Shown here in pieces: positions 25,045 through 32,531 of a stretch of 53,316 nucleotides of DNA (position 1 is its first letter; every line of letters begins with the position of its first letter). Both the position numbers and the translations under genes were made by a program. Source of the stretch: SICU01 sp038045445 (GTDB taxonomy: Archaea > Nanobdellota > Nanobdellia > Pacearchaeales > GW2011-AR1). The stretch lies in assembly GCA_038045445.1 (NCBI GenBank), contig JBBSYC010000010.1, forward strand, positions 1 to 53,316. Reading direction: 5' to 3'. The notes beneath the pieces are model-generated. The model was not told the origin of the DNA. It worked only from the letters and a program-made list of their open reading frames with translations, and did no database searches.

Positions 25045-25584
25045 TCAAAGTAAACTTTCTATTCCTGCAACATATTCGGGGGAATTAATATTGTGAGATG
25101 CTCCCTCTATTATATGAAATTTCGCCCCTAATTTTCGAGCAAACTATTGTGCGAATCTAGAGTACATTTTTTCTTCAGAACCAGCTACAAAAGTTAGGGA
25201 TTGTATGATTTTAGGGTCAAGATCCATTTTGTCAACCTCTTCCCAATCTAACAAAACACCTGCGCTTCGGGTTAACAAATCAAACACCTTTCTTTTACCC
25301 TTCTCTGTTAAGTCAGGAGTTGAGCAACAAACTTTTCTTGCTAAAGAATCCGCAACAAGACCGACATTTCCACCATAACTAAACCCTAAAATAATATCTC
25401 CTTCCAAAGAATCATCTAATTGTCCCCTTCCCTCTTCAATATAAGCTCTAAGAGAATTTCTCATCCAATCTATTCTTACATGTTTTATTTCAAAATCCCT
25501 TCTATTAAGCATTTCCAATAACAAATCATATTCTTCAGACCTTTGTCCGCATCCAGGAATGAGATATATTCTAGATTTTTTCAT
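25045..25584 (-). pseudogene. Alpha/beta hydrolase interrupted by an in-frame TAG
   Basis: From ATG 25584 the frame gives IYLIPGCGQRSEEYD and the nucleophile elbow GFSYGGN, then stops at TAG (25144-25146) after MYSRFAQ. The same frame continues without a break to a TGA at 25045 as FARKLGAKFHIIEGASHNI and PEYVAGIESLL, which is the C-terminal strand-helix with the catalytic His expected of this fold. The gene is full length except for one amber codon: a nonsense mutation, a read-through event or a sequencing error. Confidence 0.65.
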
Positions 25585-25644
25585 ATTCTCTTTGTTTTTA
25601 ACCCCTTTAAAAACCTTTTTAACCTACTCCAAACAACATTCAAT

Positions 25645-28600
25645 ATGACAACCGAACAAAAAATACGCCAACCAATCATAACAGTAGCAGGTCATGTGGA
25701 CCACGGAAAATGTGTAGCTGGAGATACACTCCTAACGCTTAGTACTGGAGAAATAAAAAAGGCAAAAGATATATTTAACGAGCATTTTGAAGAAAACAAA
25801 GCAAAAAAAATAGATGACGGCGTATTCCAAGACGTTTCAAAAAGCGGAATATTTGTATCTTCATTCAATGGAACTAATATAATAAAGAAAAATATAAGCC
25901 ACATATGGAGAAGAGAATCTCAAAAGTTAGTTGAAATCAAGATTGCCTCTGGAGACACTATTAAGACTACCCCAGAACACCTGTTTCTGGTATTTAATAA
26001 TAAGATATCTGAAAAAAGAGCAGACCAATTATCTGAAAATGATTTTGTAGTTTTTCCAGGGTGTTTAGTAACAGAAGATATGCAGATTAAAGATATAATA
26101 ATCAATAGGCTAAAAAAGTTAGATAATTTTGTCTGTTTTATAAATGAAAAATTTGATTCAGTCTTTGGCAAAATATTAAATGAAAATCGTAAATCTCTCG
26201 AAAAGAAACTATCTATAACTAATTTATCAAACAATATTAGAGAAAGAAAATTTAGGATAAAAGATTTATTTCTAATAGGCTATTATCTTGGAATAGAAGA
26301 CGAAAAGATATATTCAGTTATAGATTCCATAAAAAATTCATCAGATAAATGGAGAGTAGGACACACAAGTAATAAAGTTTTACTCTCAATTGAAAACCCT
26401 GAAGAATTAGGTTATGTATTAGGTTGTGTTGCTGGACACGGACATATAACAAAAACAACAGTTGTATTAAATAATAATGATGAGGATGTTCAAATAGAAT
26501 ATAGAAAATGTCTTAAAAAAATATTTGGTTTAGAGACAAAAATAGAAATGGGGCATACGTGCCAGATTATAAAAGATTCTGGAGGCAGAACATTTGCCAG
26601 AATACTAAGTGAAGTGTTTGATATCCCAGTTGGAAATAAGTCAGGTATAATAAAAGTGCCTGAAATAGCAAAAAAAAATAAAGATGTTTTTAAAGGGTTT
26701 TTTGCCGGGTTATTTGATACAGACGGATACGTCTCAAAAATAAATAACTGCATAGAGATTACTAGTAAAAGCAGTGAAATCATAAAGGAAAGTTCTATAC
26801 TTCTCTTAAATTTTGGTATTCTATCAAGTATATATGTAAAGAACGGTTTTCATAATCTAAGAATATCTAATAAAAAATATTTAAAAGGTTTTTTAGAGAA
26901 TATAACTCCCAGATTGAAAAGAAAAACAGAAAGGATAATAAAAGCTTATGAAAAATCACAGGCAAGTAGAATTTTTGATATAATCCCTATAGATAAAAAA
27001 CAATTTAAAAAACTTAAATTTTCAGGTAAGAAAAATATATTAGTGCCATATTTCAACAAATACCTCAAATCACAAAATATAACTAGAGATTTTGTATTAA
27101 AAGTGTTAGATAAAATAAAAGAAAATAATGAGTTTTCCAACTTTCTAAAAGAGTTGCTATGTAAAGATATTAGAATCGTAAGAGTATTATCTAAAAAAGA
27201 AGTAAAAAATACTGAAAAATATGTTTATGATTTCACAGTTCCAGAAACACATAATTTCATAGCGGAGAGGTTTATTATTCATAATACATCTTTACTGGAC
27301 TGCTTTAGAGACAGTCAAGTGCAAGAGAAAGAAGCCGGGGGGATAACTCAAAAGATTTCATTTACAAAATACCCAATTGACCAAATAAAAAAAACATGTC
27401 CTTTAATAGACAAGGCAAACATAGAGCTCAAGATACCAGGATTTCTCTTCATAGACACTCCAGGACATGCAGCATTCACTAATCTAAGACAAAGGGGTGG
27501 CTCTCTAGCAGATATAGCCATTTTAGTTGTAGACATAAAAGAAGGAATAAAACCTCAAACAGCAGAAGTAATCCAAATCTTAAAGGCAAACAAAACTCCA
27601 TTTGTGGTGGCTTTAAACAAAATTGATAAATTAGGGGGCTGGAAAAAAACAGAATCGATAAAAAATTCTCTTCAAACTCTACCCACACATGCAAAAGAAG
27701 AGTTTGAAATAGCTTTAGGAACTTTTCAAGGTTCATTACAAGCACATGGTTTTGATAGTGACTTATTTTATGAAATATCTGATTTTACAAAGAAAGTTGC
27801 AATAGTTCCATGTTCAGCAAGAACAAGAGAAGGAATCCCAGAGATACTTCTAGTTCTTTGTGGATTATCCCAAAAATTTCTGGCAGACAAATTAATAATA
27901 TCTACCGAAGCAAAGGGAATTCTATTAGAAATAAAGAAACAGAACTCCATGGAAACAGCAGAAGCCATACTTTACGACGGCTCATTAAAAGAAGGAGACA
28001 AAATAGGAGTAGCAACTCTAGATGGAAACTTAATAATAACTAAAATAAGATGTATTGAAGAAGTCTTGCCCCTTAGTTCAAAATTTAAGTCTGTAAGAGA
28101 AGTATTTGCAACTACAGGAATAAGACTTCAATTAATAGACAAAGAAGAAATTCTTTCAGGAATGCCATTTCAAAAAATACAGAATAATGAAAAAGAAATT
28201 AGAGAAAAATTTGCAAAAGAATTCAAAAACACATTAAATATAGATAAGGAAGGAATAATAGCGAAGGCAGATTCTTTAGGAAGTTTGGAAGCTCTTTTAA
28301 CTCTGTTAAGACAATCAAATATACCTGTAGTTAAAGCTTCAATAGGTCACATAAATAAATCTGACTTAGTAGGCGCAAAGGCAAATCTAGAACTAAATCC
28401 ATTAAATGCAATAATTCTAGGATTCAATGTAGAAAAAGAGCCAGACCTTCAAAGTGATAACATAAAGATAATAACTAATCAAGTAGTCTATAAGCTGATA
28501 GAAGATTTAGAAATCTGGAGAAAAAACAAGCAGGAAGAGATAGAGAAAGAAAGGATGATGGAGCTCTCGCAAATATGTAAACTTGAGATACTGCATAAAT

Positions 28601-28956
28601 ACCAGTTTAGAAACTCAAACCCTGCAATATTCGGAGTCAAAGTTTTAGCTGGAAAATTAAAAAAGAACATAAATATGATTGATGAAACTGGAGAGGATAT
28701 TGCAAGAGTAAAAGCAATACAAGAAGATAAAAATTCAGTTGAACAGGCAGAGGAAGGGAAAGAAGTAGCCATCTCCCTTCCAGGAACAAATTTTGAGCGT
28801 CAATTAGCAGACAAACAATATCTTTATAGTCAAATAAGCGAGAATCAATTCAAAATATTCAAGAAAAATAAAGACCTTTTATCAGAATCAGAAATAAAGG
28901 CAATAATGGAAGTGGCAGAAATCAAGAGAAAACGCAAGTCTGATTGGGGTAAGTAG
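25645..28956 (+). CDS. infB: Translation initiation factor aIF5B with an intein
   Basis: 1103 residues from MTTEQKIRQP; the extein is 578 residues, close to normal archaeal aIF5B. G1 is GHVDHGK-T (split by the intein), then IDTPGHAAF (G3), ALNKIDKL (G4), PCSARTREG (G5), followed by domains II to IV and a C-terminal helical end. It is the GTPase that joins the ribosomal subunits at initiation. The start is chosen because the family begins with a short lead to the G domain; upstream in-frame codons read into the divergent hydrolase promoter. Confidence 0.95.
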   Translation: MTTEQKIRQPIITVAGHVDHGKCVAGDTLLTLSTGEIKKAKDIFNEHFEENKAKKIDDGVFQDVSKSGIFVSSFNGTNIIKKNISHIWRRESQKLVEIKIASGDTIKTTPEHLFLVFNNKISEKRADQLSENDFVVFPGCLVTEDMQIKDIIINRLKKLDNFVCFINEKFDSVFGKILNENRKSLEKKLSITNLSNNIRERKFRIKDLFLIGYYLGIEDEKIYSVIDSIKNSSDKWRVGHTSNKVLLSIENPEELGYVLGCVAGHGHITKTTVVLNNNDEDVQIEYRKCLKKIFGLETKIEMGHTCQIIKDSGGRTFARILSEVFDIPVGNKSGIIKVPEIAKKNKDVFKGFFAGLFDTDGYVSKINNCIEITSKSSEIIKESSILLLNFGILSSIYVKNGFHNLRISNKKYLKGFLENITPRLKRKTERIIKAYEKSQASRIFDIIPIDKKQFKKLKFSGKKNILVPYFNKYLKSQNITRDFVLKVLDKIKENNEFSNFLKELLCKDIRIVRVLSKKEVKNTEKYVYDFTVPETHNFIAERFIIHNTSLLDCFRDSQVQEKEAGGITQKISFTKYPIDQIKKTCPLIDKANIELKIPGFLFIDTPGHAAFTNLRQRGGSLADIAILVVDIKEGIKPQTAEVIQILKANKTPFVVALNKIDKLGGWKKTESIKNSLQTLPTHAKEEFEIALGTFQGSLQAHGFDSDLFYEISDFTKKVAIVPCSARTREGIPEILLVLCGLSQKFLADKLIISTEAKGILLEIKKQNSMETAEAILYDGSLKEGDKIGVATLDGNLIITKIRCIEEVLPLSSKFKSVREVFATTGIRLQLIDKEEILSGMPFQKIQNNEKEIREKFAKEFKNTLNIDKEGIIAKADSLGSLEALLTLLRQSNIPVVKASIGHINKSDLVGAKANLELNPLNAIILGFNVEKEPDLQSDNIKIITNQVVYKLIEDLEIWRKNKQEEIEKERMMELSQICKLEILHKYQFRNSNPAIFGVKVLAGKLKKNINMIDETGEDIARVKAIQEDKNSVEQAEEGKEVAISLPGTNFERQLADKQYLYSQISENQFKIFKKNKDLLSESEIKAIMEVAEIKRKRKSDWGK
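25711..27285 (+). mobile_element. LAGLIDADG intein in the aIF5B P-loop
   Basis: 525 residues. Cys1 starts CVAGDTLLTL, block B is TTPEHLFLV, and the end is THNFIAERFIIHN followed by Thr as +1 residue. Endonuclease helices are LGCVAGHGHI and FFAGLFDTDGYV. The first helix has His in place of the usual catalytic acid (GHGHI), so the endonuclease may be weak or dead while splicing residues are intact. Insertion is between Lys and Thr of GHVDHGKT. Confidence 0.94.
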
Positions 28957-29004
28957 GCCATTCAATTCAGAAAGAATTATAAATCTACATTTTAGATTAT
29001 TATT

Positions 29005-29520
29005 ATGGGTTATTTTTGTAATTCCTGCAATAAAACAATAACAAAAGCAGTATATACTTATTCTTATAAAAATTTCGATAAAGCCTTATGTAGAGAACAT
29101 CAGCCAAATAATATAAGGGAACCTAAAAATGTCTATGGTAAAGAACCAAAAAAAGAAGCAAAGTTTTTAGGAAGTTTATTAAAAGATAATGGATGGAATG
29201 TTGAATTTGAAAAATGGGATGGGTACAAACATGTTGATATTGTTATTGAAAATGCTAAAGTTCATATAGAAATAGATGGCTCTCATCATAACTTAAAACT
29301 AGGACAGGCAATCATAGATTTACAAAGAACATATCATTCGTTTAAAAAAGGATATGTAACTTTAAGAATACCTAATTGTCTAGTAAAGAATAAAGATTTA
29401 ATTTTTAAGACCGCCCATTACATAAATACTTTTCTAAAGCAAGGCTTTGAAATGAACAATAAAGTAGATGATAGGAATTTATTTGAAAGAATAATAGGTA
29501 AGAAAATAGAATTTGTTTAA
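29005..29520 (+). CDS. Zinc-finger plus Vsr/DUF559-like nuclease
   Basis: 171 residues. The N-terminus CNSCNKTI...LCREH is a small zinc finger. The centre has HVDIVIENAKVHIEIDGSHHN, the D-x9-ExD pattern of the PD-(D/E)XK fold as in Vsr and DUF559 proteins, followed by TLRIPNCLV. Such proteins nick mismatched DNA or belong to mobile elements. It lies directly downstream of the intein-bearing infB. Confidence 0.7.
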   Translation: MGYFCNSCNKTITKAVYTYSYKNFDKALCREHQPNNIREPKNVYGKEPKKEAKFLGSLLKDNGWNVEFEKWDGYKHVDIVIENAKVHIEIDGSHHNLKLGQAIIDLQRTYHSFKKGYVTLRIPNCLVKNKDLIFKTAHYINTFLKQGFEMNNKVDDRNLFERIIGKKIEFV

Positions 29521-29556
29521 AGATAAGTAATATAAATCTCAAAAAGTTACAGTTAT

Positions 29557-29943
29557 ATGCAATCCGCGTTAATCTTAACATTATCAATTCTAGGTTTAGC
29601 AATAACAATATACATCACAATAGCACACATCTTAAAAAAGAAAATAATTTGCCCAATAGATGGAAAAAGTTGCAACAAAGTCCTTGACAGCAAATACTCA
29701 AGAACTCTGGGCATAAAAAATGAAATAATCGGCTTCAGTTATTATCTCTTAATTATTGCAGGATTATTTATATTCCAATCAGAAAGCATAAACCTAATCT
29801 TAAAGATGATTTCCCCAATAGCGATGATATATTCAATAATCTTGTTTGGAATACAAATCAGAATAATAAAAAGCTACTGCTTTTGGTGCATCTCAACAGC
29901 AATAATAAATATCTTGCTCTTTATTTCAATAATTAATTCTTAA
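29557..29943 (+). CDS. Vitamin K epoxide reductase family protein
   Basis: 128 residues with four membrane helices. The loop Cys pair is in ICPIDGKSCNKVL, with the conserved Ser in IIGFSYY, and the active site CFWC sits in KSYCFWCIS. It passes electrons from a DsbA-type protein to quinone and so drives disulfide formation outside the cell; the likely partner is the DsbA-like protein at 8297-9046. It is convergent with the copper ATPase, stop codons adjacent. Confidence 0.9.
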   Translation: MQSALILTLSILGLAITIYITIAHILKKKIICPIDGKSCNKVLDSKYSRTLGIKNEIIGFSYYLLIIAGLFIFQSESINLILKMISPIAMIYSIILFGIQIRIIKSYCFWCISTAIINILLFISIINS

Positions 29944-31893
29944 TCAAATCTTCTTTCTTCTCAATAAATTAGCATTAGTAACAACAGTAATTGAAGATAG
30001 AGCCATTGCTATTTCAGCAATAACTGGATGTAAGACTCCTGCAACAGCCAATGGAATGGCAATAATGTTATATGCAAATGCCCAGAATAGGTTCTGTTTT
30101 ATCTTCTTAAAAGTAGCCTTTGATAAATTAATTGCTTCAACAACCCCAAGTAAGGAGCCACGAGCAAGAACAATATCTCCAGCTTCAATTGCAATGTCTG
30201 TTCCTGTGCCCATTGCAATACCCACATTGCTTTGTTTCAAAGCAGGAGCGTCATTTATTCCATCTCCTATGAAAGCAACCATTCCTTGATTTTGTAATTC
30301 TAAAACTTTTTTTGCCTTATCTTCTGGCAAAACACCTGCAATTACTTCTGAAATACCAACTTGTTTTGCAATAGCCATAGCAGTCCTTTCATTATCTCCT
30401 GTAATCATTACAGTTCTATATCTTTGAGTATTCAATTTGTTTATAGCTTCGATAGAGTCTTCCTTTATGGCATCAGCAACTGCAATAACTCCAATAACTT
30501 TTTTGTTTTCAGCAACAATCATTACAGTTTTTCCGCTAGATTCAAACCCTGAAATTTCATCTTCAAAAGAAGAATATTTTATTTTTTTATCATTCATTAA
30601 AGCCCTATTTCCAATTAATATTTCCTTTCCAGATATTTTTCCAATAACTCCCTTACCTCTGACAATACTAAAACCTGTAACTTTTTTGTATTTCTTTAAA
30701 GCAGCCTTTGTAACAATGGCGTGAGCAATAGGATGTTCACTCAATTTCTCCAAGCTAGCAGATATTTCAAGTAAATAGTTTTCCTTCACCTTAGAATAAA
30801 TATCGGTAACTTCAGGTTTTCCCTTTGTTATTGTACCTGTTTTGTCAAACACAACAATCTTGATTTCTTTCATTGTCTGAATTGCTTCTCCCTTTCGTAT
30901 CAATATTCCCTTTTTAGCCCCCATTCCAGACCCAACCATTAAAGCAGTTGGAGTAGCAAGTCCCAATGCGCAAGGACAAGCGATAACAAGTACAGCAACT
31001 CCAACTCCTATAGATCTACTCAAGTCTCCTGAAAAGAACCACCAATTAAGAAAAGTTAAAACTGCAAGAACAAGAATAATGGGAACAAATACAGAAGTAA
31101 TCTTATCAGCAAGTCTTTGTATTGGTATTTTCTCGCTCTGTGTTTGTTCAACTAATTCAATTATATGTGATAAAAACGTATCCTTTCCAATTTTTGTAGT
31201 TTTAACATAAAGTATACCATCCTGATTTATAGTAGCTCCAATAACTGTTTTTCCCTTTGATTTTTCGACAGGTAAGCTCTCACCAGTAACCATTGACTCA
31301 TCAACACTACTCTCACCTTTAACGACAATTCCATCGGTGGGTATTTTTTCTCCAGGTTTTACAATCATTACATCTCCAAGTTTAACTTCTTCAATTGGAA
31401 TTTCAATTTCATTGCCGTCTCTGATAACCGTAGCGTTCTTTGCACCAAGTTCAAGAAGTTTTCTTATTTCAGCAGAAGCACGACCTCTGGCCTTCGCCTC
31501 AACATATTTTCCAGTCGTAAAGAAAGCCATTATCATTGCAGCAACACCAGAATAATCCGCAACAACTTCCGTAAAAGAAAATATCCCTGTCAAGTAAGCA
31601 ACAAGAGTTCCCAGGGCTATAAGAGAATCCATGTTAAAGTAAAAAGTAAATAACCCCCTCATACCTGATTTCATTGTCTCAAAACCAAATATAAAAAGAA
31701 CAGGAAAACCCAAAACAAGAATAGTAATTATAGAATAAGGCATTTCAATAAGTTCAAACCCAAAGAGCCTTTCAGAAAGCATTATTATTGCAATAGGAAT
31801 AGTAAGCACCCATGACCAAAAAAGTTTTCTTTTCCAACTCTTTATTTCATCATCTTCAATAGGTTCTTCGTGATGATGTTCGTGTTCATTCAT
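29944..31893 (-). CDS. copA: Copper-type P1B ATPase without N-terminal HMA domain
   Basis: 649 residues. A short His-rich N-terminus (NEHEHHHEEP) replaces the usual metal-binding domain. Features in order: membrane CPC motif in ACPCALGLATP (about residue 306), DKTGTITKG (about 350), SEHPIAHA, and GDGINDAPAL (about 545). CPC with His-rich tail fits Cu(I)/Cu(II) or Ag export. The missing HMA domain is supplied by the separate gene just upstream (4-base overlap), followed by coupled translation. Confidence 0.93.
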   Translation of the reverse strand: MNEHEHHHEEPIEDDEIKSWKRKLFWSWVLTIPIAIIMLSERLFGFELIEMPYSIITILVLGFPVLFIFGFETMKSGMRGLFTFYFNMDSLIALGTLVAYLTGIFSFTEVVADYSGVAAMIMAFFTTGKYVEAKARGRASAEIRKLLELGAKNATVIRDGNEIEIPIEEVKLGDVMIVKPGEKIPTDGIVVKGESSVDESMVTGESLPVEKSKGKTVIGATINQDGILYVKTTKIGKDTFLSHIIELVEQTQSEKIPIQRLADKITSVFVPIILVLAVLTFLNWWFFSGDLSRSIGVGVAVLVIACPCALGLATPTALMVGSGMGAKKGILIRKGEAIQTMKEIKIVVFDKTGTITKGKPEVTDIYSKVKENYLLEISASLEKLSEHPIAHAIVTKAALKKYKKVTGFSIVRGKGVIGKISGKEILIGNRALMNDKKIKYSSFEDEISGFESSGKTVMIVAENKKVIGVIAVADAIKEDSIEAINKLNTQRYRTVMITGDNERTAMAIAKQVGISEVIAGVLPEDKAKKVLELQNQGMVAFIGDGINDAPALKQSNVGIAMGTGTDIAIEAGDIVLARGSLLGVVEAINLSKATFKKIKQNLFWAFAYNIIAIPLAVAGVLHPVIAEIAMALSSITVVTNANLLRRKKI

Positions 31894-32102
31894 TCTATCT
31901 TGGATACCTTATATCCTGCTCTCGCAACAGCTTTCTTTATTTCATCATCATTCACATTATCTTCAGCTTCAACTGTTCCTTTCTTCATCATTAGACTTAC
32001 AGAAGCTTCCTTAATACCAGATACTTTCTTCAAGCTCCTTTCGATGTTACTTGCGCACGAAGAACAATGCATACCCTCAATAGATATCTTAAGTTTTTTC
32101 AT
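31890..32102 (-). CDS. copZ: Stand-alone heavy-metal-associated (HMA) protein
   Basis: 70 residues from MKKLKISIEG. The ferredoxin-like HMA fold has GMHCSSCASNIE, the CxxC copper site. It should carry Cu(I) in the cytoplasm to the ATPase whose gene overlaps its stop by 4 bases. An ATG at 32114 is also possible. The start overlaps the end of the ArsR gene, giving a tight regulator-chaperone-pump operon. Confidence 0.9.
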   Translation of the reverse strand: MKKLKISIEGMHCSSCASNIERSLKKVSGIKEASVSLMMKKGTVEAEDNVNDDEIKKAVARAGYKVSKIE

Positions 32103-32466
32103 TTTGCCCACCATTTATAGATTGTAAAATATGGATGCAATATTGAGACATATGCTTTTCAATTAATTTCATAAGTGGTTTTATTGTTTCTAAATTCAAC
32201 GAATAATAACGATACTTTTTATCTATTTCAGAATTAACAAAACCACATTGTTTTAATCTAGCCAAATCATGAGAAACAGCAGTTTGATTCATATTCATTT
32301 CTTCCATAATCTCTGAGACATTTTTTTTTCCATTCATGAGTAGATTAATAATTTTTAATCTTGATTCGGAAACCAAAGTACCAAAGAAGATTTTATATGC
32401 TCCGTACATCTCTTCAGAGTTAAAACCTTTATCATGACATTTATGTAATATGTTTTTGTTGATCAT
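32089..32466 (-). CDS. ArsR-family repressor of the copper operon
   Basis: 125 residues. The winged helix is ESRLKIINLLMNGKKNVSEI...QTAVSHDLARLKQCGFV. The tail contains HMSQYCIHILQ, with Cys/His that may bind metal. About half its residues match the protein at 39164-39526, including MINK at the start and the YCIHIL tail. It is first in the operon with copZ and copA; metal binding should release it from its operator. Confidence 0.88.
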   Translation of the reverse strand: MINKNILHKCHDKGFNSEEMYGAYKIFFGTLVSESRLKIINLLMNGKKNVSEIMEEMNMNQTAVSHDLARLKQCGFVNSEIDKKYRYYSLNLETIKPLMKLIEKHMSQYCIHILQSINGGQNEKT

Positions 32467-32497
32467 ATGACTTAATATTACATATCACTATTTAAAT
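32461..32497 (-). promoter_or_regulatory. Promoter/operator of the first ArsR gene
   Basis: On the minus strand a TTTAAATA box is followed directly by GTGATATGTAAT-TTAAGTCATATGAT, in which TCATATGA is a palindrome containing the ATG start codon. The second ArsR gene has the same arrangement with 19 of 27 bases identical. The box-to-ATG distance means a leaderless transcript, so the repressor would cover the transcription start. Confidence 0.6.
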
Positions 32498-32531
32498 GTT
32501 TTGTCTGGTGTAAAGATAACCACAAAGATTT

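Noticed and set aside
25144..25146. TAG as pyrrolysine codon
   Set aside because: No Pyl genes are seen in the window and TAG ends several other genes; kept only as one option to test.
25543..25644. 34-residue N-terminal extension of aIF5B
   Set aside because: It overlaps the divergent hydrolase start and is AT-driven hydrophobic sequence unlike any aIF5B N-terminus.
30056..31555. Several open frames opposite the copper ATPase
   Set aside because: They mirror the strongly coding ATPase on the other strand and have no motifs of their own.
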